From JANMES01 sp038229715 (GTDB lineage Bacteria > Planctomycetota > Phycisphaerae > Tepidisphaerales > Tepidisphaeraceae), in assembly GCA_038229715.1 (NCBI GenBank), contig JBBROD010000007.1, forward strand, positions 1 through 64,000: a stretch of DNA of 64,000 nucleotides, given 5' to 3'. The position numbers were made by a program, and so were the translations under genes. Under the pieces are notes generated by a model. It ran no database searches and was not told where the DNA came from. It was given only the letters and a program-made list of their open reading frames with translations. This document shows positions 26,010 through 34,605 of this stretch, one piece after another. Positions within the stretch are counted from its first letter, which is position 1. The number at the start of each line of letters is the position of its first letter.

Positions 26010-27494
26010 TTACGCCGCGATCTGCAGCATCGCTCGAACATCGTTGGTGTCTTCCCTGGACGTTTTGTAAGTCGTCAGCGGGAAGACCGATCCGCCGGCG
26101 TCGTCAAAGATGGCGATGACTTGGCGTTTCTCAACCGTTGTTATTCCGATCCGCATCGGCCCCTTGAGTCCTTCTGAGACGGTCGCCATCATCCCGGGCA
26201 TGCGGATCACCACGCCGGGGAAAACCACATCGTTCACCACGATTTCGGCTTTGCACCGCTCCTGTGACACCCGGTAGGCGCTACGGAATGCCTCAATGTT
26301 TTTAGCCAGTTCCGCGTCATTCTCACCGATGCGGGCCAGCAGTTTCGAGGCTTCGTCTTTTTGCACGGGAGTAAGCCGCTTGGGGTCGCGCAGTAGCGAC
26401 TGAGCGAAATGCTTGAACTGTTGTGATTCGCTGACGCGGCGGTTGATTTGCGGCAGCAGCGTAGAAGCGAGATTCTTCAGGCTCAGATCGCTCCCGACTT
26501 CGATCACCGTTTTGACAAATGCAGGGTTGCCGATCGACTGGCATTGCACGCCGCCGTTGGTGGTGATGTGCGAACCGATGATGCGTCCGGATTCCACGAC
26601 AAGCCGCCCGCCGCAGATAACGCGGCTGTTGGCCACTTCGCCGTGGATGGAGATGTTATCGCCGGCCTCAACGTGGGCGTTGTCGACATAGCGACAAATA
26701 ATGTTGCGACCCGCGGAGCAGCGCCCCTTATCCTTGCCGGCAATCCCGCAGGCGACAACCAGATCGCCGGCAGCAGATACCTGCGCGGCCTCGATTGTGC
26801 CGCGGACGTGGATTTCAGCAGTGCTTTGCACGACGAACAGATCGCGCACGCCGCCGGAGATGTTGATTTCGCCGTCGAAGCGGACGTTTCCCGTCGAAAA
26901 GCAAACGTCGCCCCGGATGTTGAGCACGGGATCGACGCGAATGCGTGAGCCTTCGATCCGTACGCGCCCGGCCCGGTCAGCGAGCATCGTTTCGCCGTTG
27001 CGGGTTGCTCCGTCGCCCGGCGCGATCGGTTGCGCCAACCGCTTTCGCGGGATCGGCCGGCCGAACACGTCCACGCCGTCGTGGCCGATGACCGCGGGCG
27101 TAATCGTCGCAATTACCGTGCCCGGCTCGACCGTGTCCGTGCCGCTTCGCTCGTAGTGGTTGATCGGATCGACTTCCGGCTCGGCGGGATCGGCTCGAAG
27201 CAGCGTCTCGGGCACGTCCTGAACGGCCGGTGTGCCATTGGCGACGACGACCGTCAGTCCGTCGGCCTTGCCTTTGCCATCAAGCGGTGCCTCGGCCGAT
27301 TGCTCGCGCAGCTGCTCGGCGGCTGCGTTGATGGCGCCCACGTCGATCGATTTGATTCCCGCGCGCGCCAATTGCTTGACGAGGTGTTCGGCATCGAGCG
27401 ATCCTTCGGGCTCGATGCGCACCGTGGCCGACAGCTGGTCTTCGGCGACGCGGATGTCATAGTCGACGGTTAGATGTGAAACCTGCTCCGACAT
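26010..27494 (-). CDS. FapA / DUF342 family protein
   Basis: A 494-residue protein of the DUF342 (FapA) family. The segment HDGVDVFGRPIP followed by PGDGATRNGETMLADRAGRV is the family signature. A right-handed beta-helix-like region of repeated short strands follows (VRFDGEINISGGV, IHVRGTIEAAQV, ISIHGEVANSRV), then a helical C-terminus. FapA proteins are reported in polar or flagellar assembly regulation, but no flagellar genes are present here and the function is open. It is convergent with the glycosyltransferase. Confidence 0.88.
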   Translation of the reverse strand: MSEQVSHLTVDYDIRVAEDQLSATVRIEPEGSLDAEHLVKQLARAGIKSIDVGAINAAAEQLREQSAEAPLDGKGKADGLTVVVANGTPAVQDVPETLLRADPAEPEVDPINHYERSGTDTVEPGTVIATITPAVIGHDGVDVFGRPIPRKRLAQPIAPGDGATRNGETMLADRAGRVRIEGSRIRVDPVLNIRGDVCFSTGNVRFDGEINISGGVRDLFVVQSTAEIHVRGTIEAAQVSAAGDLVVACGIAGKDKGRCSAGRNIICRYVDNAHVEAGDNISIHGEVANSRVICGGRLVVESGRIIGSHITTNGGVQCQSIGNPAFVKTVIEVGSDLSLKNLASTLLPQINRRVSESQQFKHFAQSLLRDPKRLTPVQKDEASKLLARIGENDAELAKNIEAFRSAYRVSQERCKAEIVVNDVVFPGVVIRMPGMMATVSEGLKGPMRIGITTVEKRQVIAIFDDAGGSVFPLTTYKTSREDTNDVRAMLQIAA

Positions 27495-27601
27495 TCTATA
27501 AATGATCGGTTAATAAACCGCAGCGGTTGATAGGACGGAATCTCAGCGACCGCTACGTCTCTGAGGGCAAGCATTATCGGACGCGTCAGCGCCCGAAGGC
27601 G

Positions 27602-28567
27602 TTATCTGGTCCCCGATTCGATCAGGCCGCGCGCGTAATACACCCAAAATGCCGCCACCTCGCGGGCCATCAACTTTGGGAGCTGATTCAGCACCCGCTG
27701 CTGCGGCGCGGGCACGGTGTAGACCTCCATGCCCGCCTGCTCGTACGTCAGTTTCACTCGCGGCAGGTGATAGAAATGGCTGACGGCAAGCATTCTCACG
27801 CCGATGGCCTTGTGCAGAACCGCCTGGCTGTTGCGGACGGTGGCGGCGGTGTTGAGTCCGTCCGGGTCGAGCAGGATGTGGTCGGCCGGCACGCCGAGGT
27901 CGATGGCCATCTGTTTCATCGTCTGGGTTTCGTGCACGTCGCCGTCGCCGGGCCCGCCGGAGAAGATCATCGTCGTTGCGAGCCCGCGCTGGTAAAGGCC
28001 ACACGCCGCCCGCACGCGGTCGGCCAGCGCCTGCGAGGGTTGACCGTCGGCGTAAGTGCGGGCGCCGAAGACGACGATCACATCGGCGTTTCGGGCGTAA
28101 TCGGTCTGGCCGAAGGTGATCATCTGTAGCAGCGGGAAGCCGATGATCGCCACGACGGCCGTCGGCAGCGCGGTGCGCCATCGCCACGGGCGCACCGTGC
28201 GGAAGGATGCCTCGCCGACCATCAACAGCACGGCGAACACCGCGAGCGAAAATGGGATGGGAAAGTCCGTCCGAATCGCGCCGCGTGCGATGGCGACGTA
28301 GAACGTCGCGATATTCAGCATCGCGATGAGGATGAGGGCGATCAGGATCGCCCGCACGCCGAGCGTTACGGGCCTGCGCGTCCGCCGCCCGCTCGCGACG
28401 ACAAGAAACGCCGCCCCTGCCAGCAATTGCAGACCGAACGCCGCGAACGTGGGTAACGCCCGCAGGTCGATCCACCAGATGTTGGCATTAAACCCACCGT
28501 CTACCAAACCGGCCAGCAGGTTGGTGAGGCAAAGGATTCCCAGAAAAGCAGCCAGCGTCCTTGCCAT
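27602..28567 (-). CDS. DUF218 (YdcF/SanA-like) membrane protein
   Basis: A 321-residue protein with about five N-terminal hydrophobic helices and a C-terminal DUF218 domain: ADVIVVFGARTYADGQPSQA, TMIFSGGPGDGDVHETQ, LLDPDGLNTAATVRNS and AVSHFYHLPRVKLTY. Related proteins (SanA, YdcF, ElyC) affect cell-envelope integrity, perhaps by handling a polyprenyl or nucleotide ligand. The exact activity is unknown. Confidence 0.9.
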   Translation of the reverse strand: MARTLAAFLGILCLTNLLAGLVDGGFNANIWWIDLRALPTFAAFGLQLLAGAAFLVVASGRRTRRPVTLGVRAILIALILIAMLNIATFYVAIARGAIRTDFPIPFSLAVFAVLLMVGEASFRTVRPWRWRTALPTAVVAIIGFPLLQMITFGQTDYARNADVIVVFGARTYADGQPSQALADRVRAACGLYQRGLATTMIFSGGPGDGDVHETQTMKQMAIDLGVPADHILLDPDGLNTAATVRNSQAVLHKAIGVRMLAVSHFYHLPRVKLTYEQAGMEVYTVPAPQQRVLNQLPKLMAREVAAFWVYYARGLIESGTR

Positions 28568-28584
28568 TGTGTAGGACTCAGTTG

Positions 28585-28658
28585 AAAGGACTTAGGACTT
28601 AGCAAAAGGCAAACTCGCTTCTTTACTTAGTCCCTAGTCCTAAGTCCTTAGTCCTTTG
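28585..28658. repeat. 74-bp inverted repeat, AAAGGACTTAGGACTTAG family
   Basis: AAAGGACTTAGGACTTAG pairs with CTAAGTCCTTAGTCCTTT (17 of 18 bases) around a loop of about 37 bp. It ends two bases before the stop codon of the downstream-facing lpdA gene. Confidence 0.92.
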
Positions 28659-28660
28659 CC

Positions 28661-30058
28661 TCACATATGAATCGCCCGCTTCTCCACCGCCATCGCCGCT
28701 TCCTTCACGGCTTCCGGCAGCGTCGGGTGCGCGTGGAACGAGCGAGCCAGATCTTCACTCGAAGCGGCGAACTCCATCGCCACCGCGCACTCGGCGATTA
28801 TGTCGCTCGCGTGGGCGGCCAGGATGTGTACGCCCAGAATGCGGTCGGTGACTGCGTCGGCGATCACTTTCACAAAGCCCTCGGTTTCGTCCATGCCTTT
28901 GGCCCGGCCGTTGGCGAGGAAGGGGAATTTGCCGACCTTGATCTCGCCGCGGGCTTTGGCCTGGTCTTCAGTCAGGCCGACGCTCGCCAGCTCTGGGTGC
29001 GTGTAAACGACGGCGGGGCAGGCGGCGTAGTTGACGTGCCCGGCCTTGCCGGCCATCAGTTCTACCGCGGCGGTGCCTTCTTCCTCGGCCTTATGGGCGA
29101 GCATGATCCCGCCGATGGCGTCGCCGATCGCGTAAATGCCGTTGACGCTGGTCTTAAAGTGCTCGTCGACAATGACGAAGCCTTTCTTGTCCATCGCCAC
29201 GCCCACGTGATCGAGCCCCAGCTTATCCGTCACCGGCTTGCGGCCGACGCAGACGAGGACCTTGTCGACTTCTTCCATGCCGACCTGATCGCCGCTCTTC
29301 CAACTGACTTTTACTTTACCGCCTTCAACCTTAAACCCATCGGCGGCGGTTTTGAACTTGAACTTAATGCCCTGTTTTTCCAGCGATTTCTGCAGCGCGT
29401 TGGCCATCTCGCGATCACTGGCCGGGAGAATGCCGTCGAGGAACTCGACCGTGAGCACCTCGCTGCCCAGCCGGTTCCAGACCGAGCCGAGCTCCACGCC
29501 GATGTACCCGCCGCCGACGACGAGCAGCTTCTTGGGCACTTCGGTGAGCGCGATCGCTTCGGTCGATGAGAGAATGTTCTTCCCATCAAACTGCAGCGCT
29601 GGCACGGCCGCGGGGGCGCTGCCGGTGGCGATGAGGATTTTGCTGGCGGTGTGCGTGGTCAGCTTTCCGTCCGCGGCGGTTACTTGCACGGTGTTGGCAG
29701 ATAGGATCGTGCCGATGCCGGGCAGGTGGTCGATCTTGTTTTTCTTGAACAGGCCGCCCACGCCGGTGGTGAGGCCTTTCACGACGCTGTCCTTGCGGGC
29801 CATCATCTTGGCCAGGTCGAGCGACAAGCCGGTGACGTTAATGCCGTGCTTGGCGAAGTGGTTTTTGGCGGTGTAGTAGCGCTCGGACGAATCCAGCAGC
29901 GCCTTGGACGGAATGCACCCGACGTTGAGGCACGTCCCGCCAAGGTATTCGCGCTCGACACAGGCGACTTTGAGCCCCAGTTGGGCGGCCCGAATCGCGG
30001 CAACATACCCGCCGGGACCGGCGCCGATGACGATCAGATCGTAAGTGTTTTCTGGCAT
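28661..30058 (-). CDS. lpdA: Dihydrolipoyl dehydrogenase
   Basis: A 465-residue flavoprotein disulfide reductase that reoxidises lipoyl groups of 2-oxoacid dehydrogenase or glycine cleavage complexes. It has the FAD-binding DLIVIGAGPGGYVAA, the redox-active GGTCLNVGCIPSKAL, an NAD-binding LLVVGGGYIGVELGS and the C-terminal interface SFHAHPTLPEAVKEAAM with the catalytic His. The ATG at 30058 is chosen over an upstream TTG. No E1 or E2 subunit genes are adjacent. Confidence 0.95.
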   Translation of the reverse strand: MPENTYDLIVIGAGPGGYVAAIRAAQLGLKVACVEREYLGGTCLNVGCIPSKALLDSSERYYTAKNHFAKHGINVTGLSLDLAKMMARKDSVVKGLTTGVGGLFKKNKIDHLPGIGTILSANTVQVTAADGKLTTHTASKILIATGSAPAAVPALQFDGKNILSSTEAIALTEVPKKLLVVGGGYIGVELGSVWNRLGSEVLTVEFLDGILPASDREMANALQKSLEKQGIKFKFKTAADGFKVEGGKVKVSWKSGDQVGMEEVDKVLVCVGRKPVTDKLGLDHVGVAMDKKGFVIVDEHFKTSVNGIYAIGDAIGGIMLAHKAEEEGTAAVELMAGKAGHVNYAACPAVVYTHPELASVGLTEDQAKARGEIKVGKFPFLANGRAKGMDETEGFVKVIADAVTDRILGVHILAAHASDIIAECAVAMEFAASSEDLARSFHAHPTLPEAVKEAAMAVEKRAIHM

Positions 30059-30136
30059 AGGGAGCAGGATTGTATTCGCCAAGGAGGCGGTAGGCGAGAG
30101 GCTTGCGTTTGAACTGAATTACGAGCGCGCCGCCCC

Positions 30137-30238
30137 GTACCACGGGCCTCCGGCCCGTGCTGGCGACTTCCAAACTCCGAAAACCGTGATTGTCTGATAT
30201 TCCGCGCGCATCTCGCACGGGCCAGAGGCCCGTGGTAC
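30137..30238. repeat. 102-bp double-hairpin element, GTACCACGGGCC family, copy 1
   Basis: The 24-nt arms GTACCACGGGCC-TCC-... and its inverted match ...AGA-GGCCCGTGGTAC are each also internally palindromic (CACGGGCC/GGCCCGTG). Copy 2 at 40341-40441 has the same arms and a partly similar spacer. It occupies the divergent promoter region between lpdA and the TIM-barrel gene. Confidence 0.95.
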
Positions 30239-30289
30239 AGGTGGCGTGCTTGGGCTTGCACCACAATCGGCGTGGGATACAAAGTGTTT

Positions 30290-31192
30290 ATGAAAGTCGC
30301 CGAAAAGATCGCCGTCACCGCCGCTTCGCTGTCGGCCGACCCGCGCCAAGCGGCGGCTGCAGCGCGGAAGATCGGCATTCGCGGGGTGTTGTTTGATGCG
30401 GTCTCGCCGGCATTTTCGGTCCCCGAGCTGTCCCAGACCGGCCGGCGCGAATTCCGCCACATGCTGTCGGCTAGCGAGTGTGAGCTGGTCGGCCTGCGGG
30501 TCGATCTTGGTCCCAAAGGTTTGTCTCCCAAGTCGGACGTCGACCAGCAACTGCGGCAGATCGATCGCGCGATGGAGGCGGCCAAAGGGCTCAGCGCGCC
30601 GCAACTGTGTGTTGATCTCGGCCCACTGCCGACGCCATCGAAATCGCAAAGCATCAAGCCGAAGGTTTCACCCGAACTGGCGGGGCTGATCATCATTCCG
30701 TCGCCGTCGGATGTTGCGCTGCCCGAGATGGATGAATCACAAACGCCGGCCGATGTGGCGTTCATCGCTCATCTCGACCCGATCCTGATCGAGCTCGGCC
30801 AGCGGGCCGACCGCACGGGCGTGATGATCGCGTTCCGCAGCGAGCTATCATCGTTAGCGGCAGTGGAGCGAACTGTTTTGGCCGCACGGTGCCCGTGGTT
30901 CGGGATCGATCTCGATCCCGTCGCGCTGTTGCGCGATTCAGCAGACTACGACGATTTCTTCTCCCGCGTCGGCCCGATAGTGCAGCACGTCCGCTCCCGC
31001 GACGCCAACGCCGGCAGCGGGCATCGCACTCAGCCGACGGTGGTCGGCTTCGGCGGCGTGAACTGGCCGCACCTGCTGGCGAATCTGGAGGCGTCGGGAT
31101 TCAGGGGATGGATCACGCTCGATCCGGTCGAACTGCAAAACCGCGTCGCAGGTGCGATCGAAGGAGCGGAATATCTGCGTGGACTTAAGTAG
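30290..31192 (+). CDS. Xylose-isomerase-like TIM barrel protein
   Basis: A protein of about 300 residues with an alternating beta-alpha pattern and the ends GIRGVLFDAVSP, CPWFGIDLDPVALL, VQHVRSRDANAG and FRGWITLDPVEL, which suit the sugar-phosphate isomerase / AP-endonuclease-2-like TIM barrel superfamily. The substrate is unknown. The ATG at 30290 is preferred; a GTG at 30272 would add six residues. The TAG stop lies in the first bases (GTAGGG) of the adjacent inverted repeat. Confidence 0.75.
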   Translation: MKVAEKIAVTAASLSADPRQAAAAARKIGIRGVLFDAVSPAFSVPELSQTGRREFRHMLSASECELVGLRVDLGPKGLSPKSDVDQQLRQIDRAMEAAKGLSAPQLCVDLGPLPTPSKSQSIKPKVSPELAGLIIIPSPSDVALPEMDESQTPADVAFIAHLDPILIELGQRADRTGVMIAFRSELSSLAAVERTVLAARCPWFGIDLDPVALLRDSADYDDFFSRVGPIVQHVRSRDANAGSGHRTQPTVVGFGGVNWPHLLANLEASGFRGWITLDPVELQNRVAGAIEGAEYLRGLK

Positions 31193-31253
31193 GGCGGGAT
31201 AGCAATCCCGCCGCTGCGCTTACAAAAACGGCGAGATCACCATCCCGCTTGGC
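31189..31253. repeat. Double-hairpin element, GTAGGG superfamily, partly decayed
   Basis: The left arm GTAGGGCGGGATAGCAATCC... is self-complementary (GGCGGGAT/ATCCCGCC). The right arm 31230-31253 matches its reverse complement at about 16 of 24 positions. Relatives with the same GTAGGG ends but different cores are at 35789-35842 and inside carB at 46453-46508. The left arm supplies the stop codon of the TIM-barrel gene. Confidence 0.75.
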
Positions 31254-31260
31254 ACGAGCA

Positions 31261-31803
31261 TCACTCAACCGAGTGGGCCAAATGAGCTTCAAAATTCTTC
31301 TCATACGCCGCGATCAAGTCCGGCTGATCGTTGATCACCAGCAAGTTCTCGGCGTTGCTCTTTTCTGCGCTCTTGGTGAAGTTAAAGCTGCCGGTCAGCA
31401 GTGTCTTCCCGTCGATAATCATGATCTTGTTGTGGGCGATCGCGTGTTTGCGATCGATCCAAGTGGGCACTTCGGCGTTGCGGAGGAACGTAAGTGACGA
31501 GTATTTCTCCGTATCCTGACTCTTATCCAGAATCACGCGAACCTTCACGCCGCGCAGTTTGGCATCGGCAACGGCCTTCGCGATCGGGGCGGAGGTGAAG
31601 CTGTACGCCTGCACGTCGAGAGACGTTTTCGCAGCACCAAGCTCGGCCACAATCGTGTCGGTACACCCGCCGTTCGGGGAAAAATAGGCGCGGATCGATC
31701 GCGGATTGGCGGGGATCAACTGCGCGGAGGTAAGGCCCGGCTGAACCAAGCTCAAGCCGTATCCGATCAGAATCAACACCAGTGCGTAGGCAGGTCGCAT
31801 CAT
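31261..31803 (-). CDS. Phospholipase D-like secreted nuclease
   Basis: A 180-residue single-domain PLD-family protein with the HxK catalytic motif in HNKIMIIDGKTLLTGSFNFT. An N-terminal hydrophobic segment (YALVLILIGYGLSLV) looks like a signal or anchor. One HKD domain means it would act as a dimer, as the Nuc endonuclease does. A lipid substrate is possible, but a periplasmic nuclease role is more usual at this size. Confidence 0.88.
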   Translation of the reverse strand: MMRPAYALVLILIGYGLSLVQPGLTSAQLIPANPRSIRAYFSPNGGCTDTIVAELGAAKTSLDVQAYSFTSAPIAKAVADAKLRGVKVRVILDKSQDTEKYSSLTFLRNAEVPTWIDRKHAIAHNKIMIIDGKTLLTGSFNFTKSAEKSNAENLLVINDQPDLIAAYEKNFEAHLAHSVE

Positions 31804-31945
31804 CTATTATCGGCCTACGCGGGTGGAGACTTGAAGGTTCGGCGGATTAGGGAAAGTCGTTATGCTTAAAGTTTTGTCGCGCCAAGCGGGCTCAAGTCGT
31901 GAGCGTGCTATGGCGATGACAAGATGAACGGGCGGGACGATTGGG

Positions 31946-32740
31946 ATGTGTATGTCTGAACAAAATAAACAACCTGCCGCGATGGCGTCGAAAGTGTCGG
32001 CTGCCACCGCGTATTTCTGGGTCGTCAAGATACTGACCACCGGCATGGGCGAAGCGACGTCGGATTTTTTCCTTCACGCCAAGCACCGCGCAGTCGCCGA
32101 ACTGGCAATCGGATCCGCGTTCGCGGCGGCGGTGGCGGTGCAAATCTGCTCGCGACGGTATCACGCCTTGCGGTACTGGACCGTGGTGGTGCTGGTGGCG
32201 ATCTTCGGCACGATGGTGGCCGACGTGATCGACTTCAAATTTCACCTGCCGCTGATGCGCTCGACCGCCTTGTTCGCCGGGCTGGTTGGCGCGGTGCTGC
32301 TGGCGTGGTGGATGACCGAAGGCACGCTGTCGATCCGCAGCATCGTCACCCGCCGGCGGGAATCGTTCTACTGGGCGACAGTGTTCCTCACGTTCGTGCT
32401 CGGCACGGCCGCCGGCGATTGGACTGCGGATACTCTCAAGCTCGGCTTCCTGGGATCGGGGCTCGTCTTCGGCGCGATGATTCTAGTGCCGCTGATCGCC
32501 CGCAAACGCTTCGGCCTCAATGAGGTGCTCTGCTTCTGGGTCGCCTATATCCTCACGCGCCCGCTGGGAGCGTCGTTCGCGGATTGGATGTCGGCCTCGC
32601 ACTCCCGCAGCGGATTGGGGATCGGCGCGGCTAAGGTCAGCGCGATCTGGTCGGTGGCGATCGGCGTGATGATCTTCTGGATGGCGAGCCGACGGTCGCA
32701 AGACCTGCCGACATTGAAAACGCCCACTGCGTACCTTTAA
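31946..32740 (+). CDS. COG4705-type membrane protein
   Basis: A protein of about 264 residues with eight hydrophobic segments and a duplicated pattern: KILTTGMGEATSDFF in the first half and LGTAAGDWTADTL in the second. This internal repeat with G-E/D-x2-x-D motifs is typical of COG4705 uncharacterised membrane proteins. ATG codons at 31946 and 31952 are both possible starts. The function is unknown. Confidence 0.75.
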   Translation: MCMSEQNKQPAAMASKVSAATAYFWVVKILTTGMGEATSDFFLHAKHRAVAELAIGSAFAAAVAVQICSRRYHALRYWTVVVLVAIFGTMVADVIDFKFHLPLMRSTALFAGLVGAVLLAWWMTEGTLSIRSIVTRRRESFYWATVFLTFVLGTAAGDWTADTLKLGFLGSGLVFGAMILVPLIARKRFGLNEVLCFWVAYILTRPLGASFADWMSASHSRSGLGIGAAKVSAIWSVAIGVMIFWMASRRSQDLPTLKTPTAYL

Positions 32741-32765
32741 TCAAGTGATTTCACATTGGAACGGC

Positions 32766-32850
32766 GTCATCCTGCGCGGTACTCCGCGAAGGATCTCGAA
32801 CGTCGAACGCCGCTCGGAATCCGAGATCCTTCGGAGTACCTCAGGATGAC
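32766..32850. repeat. 85-bp inverted repeat, GTCATCCTGAGG family, copy 2
   Basis: It begins GTCATCCTGCGCGGTACTCC and ends CTTCGGAGTACCTCAGGATG-AC. The right arm equals that of copies 1 and 3; the left arm carries a few changes. It lies between the converging COG4705 and GNAT genes. Confidence 0.93.
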
Positions 32851-32889
32851 AATTGTTGTAGTTACTGCTATATTTTGAATATAGACGAT

Positions 32890-33345
32890 TTACAGATCCT
32901 GCTGCATCACGTCGTAGTGCGTCATCGACATTCCAAGCTTCTGATACGTGGCTTTTCCTGATGCGTTGTCGTGCTCAACGTACAGCCGAATCGCCACCAC
33001 GCCGGCCTTGCGGGCGATGGCTTCCACGTGACGGTATAGCGACTTGAACACACCCTTGCGGCGATGATCGGGATCGACATAAACGCTCTGAATCCACCAG
33101 ATATCGCCGTTGCGCCAGTCCGACCACTCGTGAGTGATCATCAGGCAACCGACGGTGGAACCGCCCAGGTCGGCGACAATGTATTGCCCCTTGGCCGCAT
33201 CAGAGAACACGGAGTTGACGCCTTGCTGCACCGTGTCGGTATCCAAGCGGAGCTTCTCGGTCTCCCACGCCATCGCGATGTTGAATGCAGCGATGCAAGC
33301 AACATCCGACGGATTGGCAGGGCGGATGGAGATGGGAGTGCTCAT
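32890..33345 (-). CDS. GNAT family N-acetyltransferase
   Basis: A 151-residue GNAT-fold protein. IQSVYVDPDHRRKGVFKSLY is the acetyl-CoA pyrophosphate-binding motif A (R/Q-x-x-G-x-G/A variant), followed by LYVEHDNASGKATYQKLGM, the motif B end. The substrate is not predictable. Confidence 0.9.
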   Translation of the reverse strand: MSTPISIRPANPSDVACIAAFNIAMAWETEKLRLDTDTVQQGVNSVFSDAAKGQYIVADLGGSTVGCLMITHEWSDWRNGDIWWIQSVYVDPDHRRKGVFKSLYRHVEAIARKAGVVAIRLYVEHDNASGKATYQKLGMSMTHYDVMQQDL

Positions 33346-33381
33346 GCTATTGGAATCCCGCTACGTTCTAATACGAAATTG

Positions 33382-33473
33382 AACGCCAAGTTGCCAAGAA
33401 CGCCAGGAAAGACGCCGAGTCCTCAATCTGTTTGATCTCTTCTGAACCTTGGCGCTCTTGGCATCTTGGCGTT
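33382..33473. repeat. Inverted repeat, AACGCCAAG...CTTGGCGTT family
   Basis: The left arm AACGCCAAGTTGCCAAGAAC and right arm CTCTTGGCATCTTGGCGTTT are imperfect inverted copies. The repeat fills the gap between the GNAT gene and the 3' end of ruvB. Confidence 0.85.
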
Positions 33474-33482
33474 TGTTCAAAA

Positions 33483-34520
33483 CTATTCATCAAACAATGC
33501 CTGCCCTGAATCCTCCGGCGGTTGCCACTTGAGCTTCAGGTGATCGTAGGCGGGCTTGGTGACGCGTCGGCCCTGGCGGGTGCGCGTGATCAGGGCGGAT
33601 TGCAGGAGGTACGGCTCGATCACGTCTTCCAGCGTGTCGCGCTCCTCGCCCATGGTGGCGGCGACGGCTTCGATACCCACCGGGCCGCCGTTGTAGATTT
33701 CGATGATCGTTCGTAGAAACACGCGGTCCTGCTCGTCCAAGCCTTTGTCGTCGATGCCTTCGAGTTCGAGCGATTTCTTTACCGTCGGTAGCGACAGCTT
33801 GCCGTTGCTTTCGACGGCGGCGAAGTCGCGCACGCGGCGGAGCAGCCGATTGGCGACGCGCGGCGTGCCCCGGCTGCGCTTGGCGAGCTCCGTCAGCGCG
33901 GCGTCTTCTGATTGGAGCTTCAGGAGCACCGTGTTGGCTTTCAAAATCGTGTGTAGCGACTGCGGTGAATAAAATTCGATGTGCTCGGCGATGCCGAACC
34001 GCCCGCGCATCGGGCCGGTAAGCAGGCCAAGGCGGGTGGTCGCACCGATCAGCGTGAACGGTTTGACCGGGATCGTGATCGTCCGCGCGTGCATGCCGGA
34101 ATCCACGGTGAAATCGATCTTGAAATCCTCCATCGCGCTGTAAAGGCATTCCTCCACCACCACCGGCAGGCGGTGGATTTCGTCGATGAACAGCACATCG
34201 CCTTTCTCCAGCCGATTGAGAATGCCGTTGAGGTCGGCCCCCTTCGTCAGCGCCGGCCCGGTGGTAACGTGGACGCGAGCGCCGACTTCGTTGGCGATCA
34301 CATGCGCCAGCGTGGTTTTGCCTAACCCCGGCGGGCCGTGCAGAAGGATGTGCTCGACCGGCTCGCCGCGCCCGACGGCGGCGCTGACGGCGATCTTCAG
34401 CTTGCGAATCAGCGATTCCTGCCCGATGTATTGATCGAATTTCTGCGGGCGCAGCGCGAAATTAACCGGGGTTTCTTCCTCGGGCGTGGACTCTGCGGAG
34501 ATGATTCGTTCTCTGGCCAT
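33483..34520 (-). CDS. ruvB: Holliday junction branch migration ATPase RuvB
   Basis: A 345-residue AAA+ motor that drives branch migration with RuvA. It has LRPQKFDQYIGQ, Walker A HGPPGLGKTTLAH, Walker B DVLFIDEIHRL, sensor GATTRLGLLTGPMRGRFG and a C-terminal winged helix (LLQSALITRTRQGR). The ATG at 34520 gives the standard length. It is the last gene of a ruvC-ruvA-ruvB run read right to left, with an inverted repeat separating it from ruvA. Confidence 0.97.
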   Translation of the reverse strand: MARERIISAESTPEEETPVNFALRPQKFDQYIGQESLIRKLKIAVSAAVGRGEPVEHILLHGPPGLGKTTLAHVIANEVGARVHVTTGPALTKGADLNGILNRLEKGDVLFIDEIHRLPVVVEECLYSAMEDFKIDFTVDSGMHARTITIPVKPFTLIGATTRLGLLTGPMRGRFGIAEHIEFYSPQSLHTILKANTVLLKLQSEDAALTELAKRSRGTPRVANRLLRRVRDFAAVESNGKLSLPTVKKSLELEGIDDKGLDEQDRVFLRTIIEIYNGGPVGIEAVAATMGEERDTLEDVIEPYLLQSALITRTRQGRRVTKPAYDHLKLKWQPPEDSGQALFDE

Positions 34521-34530
34521 TTCGATGAAA

Positions 34531-34605
34531 GTTAACCGCGAAGACGCGAAGACGCGAAGAATCAACTCAAATTCTACTTCGTGCCTTCGCGTCTTCGCGG
34601 TTAAC
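34531..34605. repeat. 75-bp inverted repeat, CGCGAAGACGCGAAG family, copy 2
   Basis: The 21-nt arms (GTTAACCGCGAAGACGCGAA-G) are perfect reverse complements. The TAA stop of ruvA lies in the right arm, and the ruvB start is 10 bp beyond the left arm. Transcribed in the ruv operon, it would form a strong hairpin between the two cistrons. Confidence 0.95.
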
